The notes beneath the pieces were generated by a model. It searched no databases. It worked only from the letters and a program-made list of their open reading frames with translations, and was not told the origin of the DNA. 32,791 nt of DNA from positions 1 through 32,791 of the IMG/VR virus record IMGVR_UViG_3300043409_000518. One strand, written 5' to 3'. This document shows, one piece after another, positions 7,354-14,746 of the stretch. The stretch's first letter is position 1, and each line of letters starts with the position of its first letter. This DNA is from a virus. Position numbers and translations under genes: made by a program.

Positions 7354-8298
7354 ATGAATCCATCTGATGATTTCCTCTGGGTAGAAAAATACAGACCTAG
7401 AGAGATAGAAGACTGTATTTTACCGTCCTCCTTGGATGCTACATTCAAGGATATGGTTTCCAAGAAAGAATCACAGAACTTGTTGTTCTTTGGAACAGCA
7501 GGAGTTGGTAAGACTACAGTTGCAAAGGCAATCGCTAATCAAATCGGTGCAGATTGGATAATGATCAACTGCTCGGAAGATGGTAATATTGATACCCTCC
7601 GAAACAAGATTCGACAGTTTGCAAGTACCATTAGTCTAACTGATTCCAAGAAGATCGTTATTCTAGATGAGTTCGATTATAGTAACGCATCTTCGATTCA
7701 ACCGGCACTTAGAGGTGCAATCGAGGAGTTTGCCAATAACTGTAGATTCATACTTACCTGTAATTTCAAATCTAGAATCATTGAACCAATTCATTCTAGA
7801 TGTACAGGAATAGACTTTACCATACCCAAGTCAGAAAAACCTGGGATTGCAAAGAAGATACTGGAGCGGTGTAGATTCATTCTAGACAACGAAAATATCA
7901 AATACGACAAGAATATATTAAGTCAACTTGTCCTTAAACATTTTCCTGACTTTAGACGCATTATTAATGAATTGCAACGTTATTCCGTATCTGGGAGTAT
8001 AGACGAGGGGATTCTGAAGAACCTATCGGAACTTGAATTAAAGCAAGTTATGGTATGTCTTAAGAATAAAGACTTTAGTGGGGTGAGGAAATGGGTTGCT
8101 TTAAACTCAGATTCCTCCCCCACAGAGGTCTTCAGGAAGGTCTACGATGCGTTATACGACGTTCTTGCACCCAATTCCATACCTCAGGCGGTATTGACTA
8201 TAGGTGAATATCAATATAAGTCCGCATTTGTGGCCGATCAAGAAATTAATCAAATGGCATTCTTTGTAGAATTGATGATGAATTGTGAATTTAAGTGA
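7354..8298 (+). CDS. 44: gp44-like clamp loader large subunit (AAA+ ATPase)
   Basis: ATPase subunit that opens the gp45 ring and loads it at primer ends. The start at 7354 is chosen over an in-frame ATG at 7318 because it follows the gp45 stop by one base, has the ribosome binding site ACGAGGA, and gives the expected N-terminus FLWVEKYRPREIEDCILP. The 314 residues are near T4 gp44 (319). Walker A is GTAGVGKT (47-54), Walker B is IVILDEFDY (about 104-112, with the Glu replaced as DEFD) and the SRC motif HSRC (about 150) supplies the arginine finger. The C-terminal collar domain follows. The gene overlaps gp62 by 14 bases, as expected for two subunits made in a fixed ratio. Confidence 0.96.
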   Translation: MNPSDDFLWVEKYRPREIEDCILPSSLDATFKDMVSKKESQNLLFFGTAGVGKTTVAKAIANQIGADWIMINCSEDGNIDTLRNKIRQFASTISLTDSKKIVILDEFDYSNASSIQPALRGAIEEFANNCRFILTCNFKSRIIEPIHSRCTGIDFTIPKSEKPGIAKKILERCRFILDNENIKYDKNILSQLVLKHFPDFRRIINELQRYSVSGSIDEGILKNLSELELKQVMVCLKNKDFSGVRKWVALNSDSSPTEVFRKVYDALYDVLAPNSIPQAVLTIGEYQYKSAFVADQEINQMAFFVELMMNCEFK

Positions 8299-8668
8299 TT
8301 TCCTAACCTCTATCAACAGCTCCAAAGAGAACCTTATGGAGAAAGAACCTCTCTGTGAAAAGGAATACATTCCTTTTGTGGTCAATAAATGCCTTTCTTA
8401 CTTTCCAGATACCATATTCTATGCCAATCAGATCAATGTTCGGTCTAGTCTGGATAAGAAAATGCAATACGATTATCTGAGACTATCTGTCTCTAAACGA
8501 AAACGATTCAGTAAATGGTTCAAAGAAGAAAAGAATGATAATATCAAGTTAATACAAGAGTATTATGGGTATTCCTATCGTAGAGCAAAGGAAGTTTTAG
8601 AGTGTCTTACTGATGATAACATAAGAACCATCAAAGATTCTCTCAAAACAGGGGGTGTAAAATCTTAA
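8285..8668 (+). CDS. 62: gp62-like clamp loader small subunit
   Basis: Non-ATPase partner of gp44 in the clamp loader. It is identified by position directly after gp44 and by features such as KCLSYFPDTIFYANQIN, a basic SVSKRKRFSKWFK segment and a helical end with RRAKEVLECL. At 127 residues it is clearly shorter than T4 gp62 (187) and seems to lack much of the T4 N-terminal part. My recollection is that cyanophage gp62 proteins are similarly short. The start is a GTG inside gp44 giving MNLSDFLTSIN; the next candidate is ATG at 8336. GTG is preferred because homologous N-termini of this kind keep the leading FL..IN residues. Confidence 0.88.
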   Translation: MNLSDFLTSINSSKENLMEKEPLCEKEYIPFVVNKCLSYFPDTIFYANQINVRSSLDKKMQYDYLRLSVSKRKRFSKWFKEEKNDNIKLIQEYYGYSYRRAKEVLECLTDDNIRTIKDSLKTGGVKS

Positions 8669-8671
8669 AAG

Positions 8672-8679
8672 AATAAATA
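8672..8679 (+). promoter_or_regulatory. Late-promoter-like box AATAAATA before regA
   Basis: One base off the T4 late box TATAAATA. It lies 24 bases before the regA ATG, with a TATGGAG ribosome binding site (8693-8699) between them. Chance matches are expected in AT-rich DNA, so this is weak. Confidence 0.3.
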
Positions 8680-8703
8680 CTTCATATACCCTATGGAGTA
8701 ATT

Positions 8704-9108
8704 ATGGAAAATGATGATATTTTTGACGGACTTGGAGTAGAAATAACACTAAAAACTAAGGAAGACTTTCTGAAGGTCAAAGAAACTTTGACCAGAATCG
8801 GCATATCTTCTAGAACAGATAAGAAATTATGGCAAAGTTGTCATATTCTACACAAACGAGGAAAATACGCCATAATGCACTTCAAGGAAATGTTTGTACT
8901 GGATGGATTGTCTAGTGACATATCAGACGAAGACTTAGGAAGAAGAAATGTAATAGTGAAATTGTTAGTTGAATGGGGTTTAATAGACGCAGTAGATGAA
9001 GAAGAGTATAAAGAACCAATGATACCTTTAAGTAAATTAAAAATAATTTCTCATAAAGAGAAAAACGATTGGCAACTTATACCTAAATACCATATAGGTC
9101 GCAAGTGA
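8704..9108 (+). CDS. regA: RegA translational repressor
   Basis: RNA-binding protein that represses translation of many phage early mRNAs by competing with the ribosome at start sites. The match to T4 RegA (122 aa) is strong: VEITLKTKEDFLKVKETLTR, QSCHILHKRGKYAIMHFKEM, an acidic EEDLGRR-type turn, WGLIDAV and a C-terminal W-LIPKYHIG. The 134-residue form has about ten extra N-terminal residues (MENDDIFDGLG) compared with T4, whose protein starts at MIEITLK. The ATG at 8704 has a good ribosome binding site (GGAG), and no later Met precedes the domain. In T4 the next gene is DNA polymerase; here it is a glycosyltransferase, and gp43 lies 22 kb away. Confidence 0.97.
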   Translation: MENDDIFDGLGVEITLKTKEDFLKVKETLTRIGISSRTDKKLWQSCHILHKRGKYAIMHFKEMFVLDGLSSDISDEDLGRRNVIVKLLVEWGLIDAVDEEEYKEPMIPLSKLKIISHKEKNDWQLIPKYHIGRK

Positions 9109-9132
9109 TTTAAAGAAAGTGAATTATATATT

Positions 9133-9771
9133 ATGAAAACAGAAATTATTAGTTTCTATAGTGATGTTGACGGTACATCATATTATACCGATTGTGCAAA
9201 ACGATTAATTGGGCAATTAACTGAACTTGAAGTTCCATTTGATATTCGTCCAAAGGAATCTTTAGGAACATATCAGAAAAATTGTCTGAGTAAACCTTTG
9301 TACATTTTATCCCTGTTAGAGGAAAAAAAGAAACCAGTAATCTGGTTAGATGTTGATTCCACAGTTATGGCAACACCTGAAATCTTTGATACATTTGAAG
9401 GTAATGCAGATATAGTAGTTGCGTGTGCTGGTCCTGATATCATGTCTGCAAAGGCATCTCCGATATACTTTGCATACAACGATAAGGTTAAAGAGTTTTT
9501 GGGACAATGGATTAATATTGCGCAAAGATTGGTTGAAGAAGAAAAGTGGTTTGACCACGAAGCACTGTTAGCTCTAATTAACGCACTCCGACAAGATGGT
9601 ACATATTCGATCAAGTTTGTTGGACCCGAATACTGTGTCTGGCCGGGACAAGAAAACGATTCTACTATTATTTTAATGGGACTATCGGATGCAGAATCCA
9701 AGAAGTCTAAATTACGAGAGATGGGATTTAACGAGGAACAAATACAATGGCAGAGTCCAGGCGTAAAATAA
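9133..9771 (+). CDS. GT-A fold glycosyltransferase (GT77-like)
   Basis: First gene of the glycan island. The 212 residues have the layout of small nucleotide-sugar transferases of the GT77-like group: an N-terminal beta strand (IISFYSDVDG), a Tyr-rich helix, then the metal/nucleotide motif VIWLDVDSTVM (DxD at about residues 74-76). A later acidic WFDHEALLALINAL helix is where GT77 proteins place an acceptor-side Asp, and GPEYCVWPG follows. No signal peptide or membrane segment is seen, so it acts in the cytoplasm. The gene overlaps the next one by 25 bases. Donor and acceptor cannot be deduced. The upstream ribosome binding site is weak (AAAGAAAGTG). Confidence 0.75.
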   Translation: MKTEIISFYSDVDGTSYYTDCAKRLIGQLTELEVPFDIRPKESLGTYQKNCLSKPLYILSLLEEKKKPVIWLDVDSTVMATPEIFDTFEGNADIVVACAGPDIMSAKASPIYFAYNDKVKEFLGQWINIAQRLVEEEKWFDHEALLALINALRQDGTYSIKFVGPEYCVWPGQENDSTIILMGLSDAESKKSKLREMGFNEEQIQWQSPGVK

Positions 9772-10607
9772 GAGGAATCGGACTTCCGTTCGATCCACGA
9801 TATTCTTCTTGTTCTAATATAAAACCAACTGAATTTGATTGGACTATGGATCATGGCGACTATGATGTACATATAGATCGTGGAATGATGCTCGCGCCAG
9901 ATCTAAATACACCAAAAAATAAACGATTTGGTTGGGTGTGTGAGTCCAGATTTATTGTTATGGATGTGTATGAGTTTTTAGTAAAACACCATGAAGAATT
10001 ATTTGAACACGTTTATAATAAAATATTTACTTGTGATAAGACTCTGTTAGAACTACATCCTAATTTTGTCTATTGTCCAAACGGAAGTAATGCTCCATGG
10101 ATTCCTAAAGATCAATGGGCAATATATTCTAAGACTAAACTATGTTCAATGTTCTGTTCTCCAAAACAAATGACATCTGGTCAAGAATATAGACACAGAG
10201 TTGCTAGATTGGCAATCAATATGGGGTTTGATGTTTTCGGTGGAGCACACGGAACTCCACGGACAGTAATAGATCCACAGAATCCGTGGAATACTAAGAT
10301 AGATGGCGTAAAGGATTACATGTTTAGTATTGTTATGGAAAATGGCATATATGACGATTACTACACAGAGAAGATCACGGATTGTTTTGCAACAGGAACA
10401 ATTCCAGTATATTGGGGATCTCCTAGTATAGGTAAACATTTTAATATGGGAGGTATTATTTTATTTGATGATAAATTTGACATGAATATCTTGACAAAAG
10501 AAACATATAAGAGTAAGATGGATTATGTGAAAGACAATTTTAATAGGGTACACAATACAATTCATGCAGATGATGTGTTATATTCTATTGTGAAAGAATT
10601 ATCATGA
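9747..10607 (+). CDS. GT10-like (fucosyltransferase-type) glycosyltransferase
   Basis: The C-terminal third carries the family signature of alpha-1,3/4-fucosyltransferases: YMFSIVMENGIYDDYYTEK followed by ITDCFATGTIPVYWGSPSIG, corresponding to the conserved F..EN....DYVTEK and G.VPV..G motifs that bind the GDP-sugar. The N-terminal half is poorly conserved, as usual. The product is 286 residues, soluble and without the membrane anchor of eukaryotic members. The start at 9747 lies 25 bases inside the previous gene and has a GAGGA ribosome binding site (9733-9737). GT10 enzymes use GDP-fucose; a GDP-sugar epimerase homologue occurs later in the same island, so a GDP-L-sugar donor is plausible but not shown. 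Confidence 0.8.
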   Translation: MAESRRKIRGIGLPFDPRYSSCSNIKPTEFDWTMDHGDYDVHIDRGMMLAPDLNTPKNKRFGWVCESRFIVMDVYEFLVKHHEELFEHVYNKIFTCDKTLLELHPNFVYCPNGSNAPWIPKDQWAIYSKTKLCSMFCSPKQMTSGQEYRHRVARLAINMGFDVFGGAHGTPRTVIDPQNPWNTKIDGVKDYMFSIVMENGIYDDYYTEKITDCFATGTIPVYWGSPSIGKHFNMGGIILFDDKFDMNILTKETYKSKMDYVKDNFNRVHNTIHADDVLYSIVKELS

Positions 10608-10963
10608 AAGTCGAAGTCTCAAACGGAGAATTAGTAGATAAATATACAATTTTATTAATAAAATCAGATAAAATTTCAGATGTTTTAAAACGTAAAAATA
10701 TACAAGTAGAATTGATGGAGATAACTCCACTAGTAGAATCTTTAATTTTATCGAAAAGTGTAATCGATGATTTATTACAAACAAATAAAATATTATGGAA
10801 CATTGAGGAACATATCCGTATAAAAGAAAAAAATCAAGAATTTGATCTAGAATTTATAGATCTAGCAAGAAACGTGTACAAAACAAACACAATCAGATTT
10901 AATCAAAAAACTAAAATTAATTCCTTGACCTGTTCCAAAATAATTGAAGAAAAATCACACTAA
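10604..10963 (+). CDS. DUF6165 family protein
   Basis: A 119-residue, mostly helical protein. The N-terminus VEVSNGELVDKYTILLIKSDKI, the middle ILWNIEEHIRIKE and the end FIDLARNVYKTNTIRF match the pattern I recall for DUF6165 proteins (VSIGELLDKITILEIK, LW.IED.IR, FI.LAR.VY..ND.R). Such proteins are commonly found beside glycosyltransferases in polysaccharide loci, including viral ones, and their biochemical role is unknown. The ATG overlaps the stop of the GT10-like gene (ATGA). A 48-base gap follows, containing a GATAAATA box. Confidence 0.75.
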   Translation: MKVEVSNGELVDKYTILLIKSDKISDVLKRKNIQVELMEITPLVESLILSKSVIDDLLQTNKILWNIEEHIRIKEKNQEFDLEFIDLARNVYKTNTIRFNQKTKINSLTCSKIIEEKSH

Positions 10964-10972
10964 TGGAATATT

Positions 10973-10980
10973 GATAAATA
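10973..10980 (+). promoter_or_regulatory. Late-promoter-like box GATAAATA
   Basis: One base off TATAAATA, in the short gap before the nucleotidyltransferase start at 11012. It would start RNA near 10986. Weak, because such boxes occur by chance in this AT-rich sequence. Confidence 0.3.
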
Positions 10981-11011
10981 AAACTATAATTAATCAAATG
11001 AAACGACACAT

Positions 11012-11479
11012 ATGAGTATAGAATATTACGGAATCGAAGGTGATTGGAGTCCTTTACCAAATTATTCTAATTCTATTTGGACTAATGGATGTTATGATAT
11101 CTTGCATTTAGGACATCTAGAACTATTATCTAGATGTAGAGATGAATCTAATAAATTAAATAATTCTCTGGTATTCGTTGGACTGGATTCAGACATTAGA
11201 GTCGAGAACAGTAAAGGAAAAAATCGACCAATAAACAACCAAAATAGTAGAATATCTATGCTACTATCTCTAAAGTTTATAGATGGAGTTTTTGTTTACG
11301 ATACAGACGAAGAACTTACTGAGATTATATCAGATATAAAACCTACTAAAATGATAATAGGTGATGATTATCGCGATAAACAAATTATAGGGAAAGAATA
11401 CACAAATGAATTAATATTTTTTCCGAAAGTTCAAGACTTTTCAACAAGTAGTATTATTCAAAAAATAAAAAATCAATAA
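11012..11479 (+). CDS. Cytidylyltransferase-family nucleotidyltransferase (HldE C-domain/TagD-like)
   Basis: Activates a sugar- or polyol-phosphate with a nucleotide. The 155 residues contain the complete fold: IWTNGCYDILHLGHLELL with the catalytic HLGH, FVGLDSDIRVENSKGKNRPI (the family's G.nsD..v...KG..RP pattern), RISMLLSLKFIDGVFVYD, KMIIGDDYRDKQIIGKE and a closing ISTT-like FSTSSIIQKI. This most resembles the adenylyltransferase half of HldE (heptose-1-phosphate) or TagD-like glycerol-phosphate enzymes. Two GT9-like (heptosyltransferase-family) genes follow directly, which makes an ADP-heptose-type donor a reasonable guess. No kinase domain is attached, so the phosphorylated substrate would come from the host. 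Residues 1-15 are an extra N-terminal segment. Confidence 0.85.
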   Translation: MSIEYYGIEGDWSPLPNYSNSIWTNGCYDILHLGHLELLSRCRDESNKLNNSLVFVGLDSDIRVENSKGKNRPINNQNSRISMLLSLKFIDGVFVYDTDEELTEIISDIKPTKMIIGDDYRDKQIIGKEYTNELIFFPKVQDFSTSSIIQKIKNQ

Positions 11480-11490
11480 AAAATACAAAT

Positions 11491-12201
11491 ATGAAATACG
11501 CAATAATCGAACAGGGTGGAGGACTAGGAGATATATTCTTTTTACAAAAAGCAATAGATTCTTTGTTAGCGGATGGATGGAACATTATATGGCCTGTAAG
11601 TGAGTATTTTTTATATCTTAGTGAGTATATTAAAAAAGAAAATTTAAAATTTTATTCTATGAGTGAAAAGTATCCATTTAAAGAATACTTCAATATATCT
11701 GAAAAAGAAATTAAACAAATTCAAATAAAAGAAGATATAGTATTGTATATCCCATTTGGAAGTATTCCTATGAAAGAGAAATATTTGCTTCTTAATATAC
11801 AATCTAATGGTTGGGTCGACAATTTTATATTTGACCGAAACTTAGACAGAGAAATATTATTAAAAAATAAATATAATATTAAAGATGGAGAAGAATTTAT
11901 TTATGTAAATGATTTATTTGCTTCTCCACCAAATATGATGAAACGAAATATAGTTATAAAAACAGATAAAAAAATAGTATACAACGATGGCGAATCTTGT
12001 CACATTTTCGATTATTGTTGGATATTAGAAAATGCAAAAGAATTACATCTCGTAGAATCAGCAACATGTTACCTAGTAGAAAAATTAAACACAACAGACA
12101 AACTATTCATGTATTCTAGAAAAATAAACGATAGACCCCAACATCCTGATTTTAGGTATGTGGATCATGTCTATAAAAAGAATTGGATAAGTGTATTATG
12201 A
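11491..12201 (+). CDS. GT9-like glycosyltransferase-related protein, paralogue 1
   Basis: 236 residues opening MKYAIIEQGGGLGDIFFLQK, which resembles the first strand and glycine loop of GT9 heptosyltransferases (I...GGLGD...), followed by IIWPVSEYF. It ends with a segment (FDYCWILENAKELHLVESA) where GT9 enzymes place the nucleotide-binding helix. It is short for the family (about 320-350), so it may be a reduced or non-catalytic version. It is clearly paralogous to the next gene: shared GLGDI-F, IIWP, YP-K--F, F-RNL and EKL positions. The start has no evident Shine-Dalgarno sequence. The stop overlaps the paralogue start as ATGA. Confidence 0.7.
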   Translation: MKYAIIEQGGGLGDIFFLQKAIDSLLADGWNIIWPVSEYFLYLSEYIKKENLKFYSMSEKYPFKEYFNISEKEIKQIQIKEDIVLYIPFGSIPMKEKYLLLNIQSNGWVDNFIFDRNLDREILLKNKYNIKDGEEFIYVNDLFASPPNMMKRNIVIKTDKKIVYNDGESCHIFDYCWILENAKELHLVESATCYLVEKLNTTDKLFMYSRKINDRPQHPDFRYVDHVYKKNWISVL

Positions 12202-12947
12202 GCAATTTTTGTTTAATACAACAAGAAGCAGGATTAGGGGATATTTTATTTTGTCAAAATCATGTAAAATTTTATTCGGAAAAAAATTATAAAGTTATTT
12301 GGCCAATAGTTCCTCCATTATTAAATATATGCAATCAGTTAATAACTGACGCAAAATTTTATAATGCAGAAGAAGATTATCCACTAAAATCATTTTTCGA
12401 AGAATCGTATATGCAAGGAAAAATTATAGAAAATAATAGTAATATATTTATTCCTATGAAATATGCTTCTTATATAATTCCGCCTTATATTCCAGGAAAA
12501 AAAGAAATGCAATCGAAGCATATTCTATGTGGACTAGATTATACTGTTTGGAAAACTAATTTAAATTTTCATAGAAATCTAGAAAAAGAGAATATATTAT
12601 ATTATGATATATTAAAACTAAAAGATAATGAAGATTTTATTTTAATAAATCAAACATATTCAACACAACCTACTACAATCAAAAAAGACTTGAGTCCTTT
12701 TAAATACAGATTCGGAGATTCAAAATTTATTGAAATGTCTATACTAGAAGGATTTACTATTTTCGATTGGTGTAAAGTTTTTGAAAATATGAAATCAATA
12801 ATCACAGTAGATACCTCGTTGATGTATATCATAGAAAAATTAGATCTTAAAAATAAAACAGATTTTCTGTGCATAACAAGATCACTCAACACAGAAGAAG
12901 ATATTAAAGAGTTATTTACATACCCCTGGACATATATTCATGCTTGA
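12198..12947 (+). CDS. GT9-like glycosyltransferase-related protein, paralogue 2
   Basis: 249 residues, tandem duplicate of the preceding gene. The start at 12198 (ATGA overlap) is preferred to an in-frame ATG at 12183, because it aligns the N-termini: MSNFCLIQQEAGLGDILFCQ against MKYAIIEQGGGLGDIFFLQ. Shared blocks continue through VIWPI, EDYPLKSFF, IFIPMKYAS, FHRNLEKENIL, INQTYSTQP, FDWCKVFENM and IIEKL. Whole-length similarity with only moderate identity means the duplication is old, or the copies have diverged for different donors or acceptors. No signal or membrane segment is visible. The last 8 bases overlap the next gene. Confidence 0.7.
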   Translation: MSNFCLIQQEAGLGDILFCQNHVKFYSEKNYKVIWPIVPPLLNICNQLITDAKFYNAEEDYPLKSFFEESYMQGKIIENNSNIFIPMKYASYIIPPYIPGKKEMQSKHILCGLDYTVWKTNLNFHRNLEKENILYYDILKLKDNEDFILINQTYSTQPTTIKKDLSPFKYRFGDSKFIEMSILEGFTIFDWCKVFENMKSIITVDTSLMYIIEKLDLKNKTDFLCITRSLNTEEDIKELFTYPWTYIHA

Positions 12948-13431
12948 AACACTAACATTTAATAATAAAAAATACCCAAAATTCCAAAAAGAAGGTAATG
13001 CTGCTCAATTTGCTATCCCATATGCAAAACAGGTATGTCGTGGAGAAGGAATAGACATTGGATGCAATAAAGCAGAATGGGCTTTTCCTGGAGCAAAATT
13101 AGTAGATCCTGCGATAAATGCATATGATGCTTTAAATTTTCCATACTATAATTTGGATTATATCTTTTCATCACATTGTTTAGAACACATAAATAATTGG
13201 GTTGATGTTATGGATTATTGGTATACTAAACTAAAAGTCTCTGGAGTGTTATTTTTATATTTACCAGACTATAGCCAAGAATATTGGAGACCATGGAACA
13301 ATAGAAAACATGTTAATATATTTACATCAAATATTATTGAAGATTATATGAAACACACCGGATACACTAACGTATTTGTGTCGGGAGTCGATTTAAATAA
13401 TGCCTTTATGGCTATAGGAGAAAAAAAATGA
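12940..13431 (+). CDS. SAM-dependent methyltransferase (class I, small)
   Basis: 163 residues. The cofactor loop is GIDIGCNKAEWAFPGA (motif I, E/D-x-G-x-x-x), followed by YIFSSHCLEHINNW, the usual S.H.LEH motif of Methyltransf_11-type enzymes. FLYLPDYSQEYWRPWNN corresponds to the post-V strand with the substrate-side residues. The domain is compact, with the motif I loop only about 40 residues from the start. Small methyltransferases of this kind commonly O-methylate sugars in glycan loci; the acceptor is unknown. It overlaps the previous gene by 8 bases and the next as ATGA, and carries a GGAG ribosome binding site for the next gene just before its stop. Confidence 0.8.
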   Translation: MLETLTFNNKKYPKFQKEGNAAQFAIPYAKQVCRGEGIDIGCNKAEWAFPGAKLVDPAINAYDALNFPYYNLDYIFSSHCLEHINNWVDVMDYWYTKLKVSGVLFLYLPDYSQEYWRPWNNRKHVNIFTSNIIEDYMKHTGYTNVFVSGVDLNNAFMAIGEKK

Positions 13432-14006
13432 ACGAAAATACAATACAATATTATTCACAAATAGGACAAGATAAATTTGTTTTAGATACACTAAAACATA
13501 AACGTAATGGATTTTTTGTAGATATAGGAACAGGACCACCTAGACATTTGAGTAACACTTATACACTAGAAACACAGTTTGATTGGACTGGAATTGGAAT
13601 TGATATTAAGGATGCTTCTGAGGATGAAAATATTCACAAAGATGATCCTGATTATAAAAAACTCAGGCCAAATACACATTATATAATAGAAAATGCTCTT
13701 AATATAGATTATAGTAAATTGTTTAAACAATACAATGCACCTAAAATTATAGACTATTTAACTATTGATATAGATCCTCCCGAACTTTCATTAGAATGTT
13801 TATTTTTAGTTCCAATAAATGAATATAGATTTAGTACAATAACATTCGAAACAGACGAATATAGAATGCAAGAAAATTTTGCAAACAAATCTAGAGAATA
13901 TTTGAAAAAAAATAACTACATGTTAGTCAATTCGGTCAACAGACAAGATGATTTCTATATTAGCTATGAATTATATACCGAACTAACAGGGAAATCTCCA
14001 TGTTGA
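13428..14006 (+). CDS. FkbM-like methyltransferase
   Basis: 192 residues. YYSQIGQDKFVLDTLKHKRNG then FFVDIGTGPPRHLSNT is the FkbM-type opening (SQ.GQD.F....K..G.FVDIGA..G...SNT). The middle TGIGIDIKD holds the acidic residue that contacts the ribose. Later, IDYLTIDIDPPELSLE and STITFETDEY match the family's LS.D.EG.E and .i..E motifs, and REYLKKNNYMLVN is the usual end. FkbM proteins methylate hydroxyls on sugars and related compounds. The usual small residue of the DIGA.dG loop is changed to GPP here, a variation worth noting. It starts inside the stop of the previous gene (ATGA) and overlaps the next by 7 bases. Confidence 0.82.
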   Translation: MNENTIQYYSQIGQDKFVLDTLKHKRNGFFVDIGTGPPRHLSNTYTLETQFDWTGIGIDIKDASEDENIHKDDPDYKKLRPNTHYIIENALNIDYSKLFKQYNAPKIIDYLTIDIDPPELSLECLFLVPINEYRFSTITFETDEYRMQENFANKSREYLKKNNYMLVNSVNRQDDFYISYELYTELTGKSPC

Positions 14007-14746
14007 ATTTAAAAAACATAACCCTTTTAGCTATAAATGGTCACGAAACCAATTTAAATACACCTAAAGCTTTAAAATATAGTTGTAATAATATCAAATT
14101 TGGTTCAGTTAAATATTTAACAGCAAATGATGATAAATTGAATTTTTGTGAAACCATTAAAATACCCAAAATGTCATACGAAGAATATAATGCACTTTGT
14201 TTAAGTAAATTACACGAATACGTCGAAACTGATTTTATTTTAATAATTCAAGATGATGGGTTTTTGATAAATCCAGAATCCTGGTCAGATTCATTTTTAT
14301 CCTATGATTACATAGGAGCACCGTGGGATAAAACTAGATTATATTATAATCTAGAAATAAAAGAAAAAGAATGGATGATGGGAACATCATATACTGATAT
14401 TCTAAAAAACACAAATACATCTTTTAATATAGGAAATGGTGGGTTTTCTTTACGATCAAAAAAATTATTAATAGAGACCTCTAAACTCTATATTACTAGA
14501 TATGGTAAGTGTTGCGAAGATTCGATAATATCAATCATTATGAGAGAAGATCTAGAAAAAGAAAAAATTAGATTTCCAGAAAATGATAAAATTGCGGCTT
14601 CATTTTCGTGTGAAACTAAATCAGTCAATGGTAATTTTTTTAGTTCAGACAATTCTCTAGGATTTCATTGTAGAGATACCCATAAAGATAAAATAGATTT
14701 ATTAAATTCTATCGAGTTTTCTGAGTTAATTGAAAGTAATATATGA
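14000..14746 (+). CDS. DUF5672-type glycosyltransferase-like protein
   Basis: 248 residues. Supporting motifs are an N-terminal ITLLAINGH strand, the conserved YNALCLSKLHEYVETDFILIIQDDGF (family pattern YN.f....L......tdf.L..Q.DG), SFLSYDYIGAPW, and FNIGNGGFSLRSKKLL, a hallmark of DUF5672. CCEDSIIS (an acidic residue where the acceptor-activating base would sit) follows, and ENDKIAASFSCE then GFHC close the domain. Members are predicted GT-A transferases found in polysaccharide loci and in viruses. It is probably soluble. The stop overlaps the epimerase start as ATGA. Confidence 0.8.
   Translation: MLNLKNITLLAINGHETNLNTPKALKYSCNNIKFGSVKYLTANDDKLNFCETIKIPKMSYEEYNALCLSKLHEYVETDFILIIQDDGFLINPESWSDSFLSYDYIGAPWDKTRLYYNLEIKEKEWMMGTSYTDILKNTNTSFNIGNGGFSLRSKKLLIETSKLYITRYGKCCEDSIISIIMREDLEKEKIRFPENDKIAASFSCETKSVNGNFFSSDNSLGFHCRDTHKDKIDLLNSIEFSELIESNI

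Noticed and set aside
9273-9872. 199-codon open frame on the minus strand over two glycosyltransferase genes
   Set aside because: No recognisable motif and no ribosome binding site, while both plus-strand frames carry strong family motifs here.
12183-12197. Five extra residues at the start of the second GT9-like protein
   Set aside because: The ATG at 12198 gives the operon's usual ATGA overlap and aligns with its paralogue.
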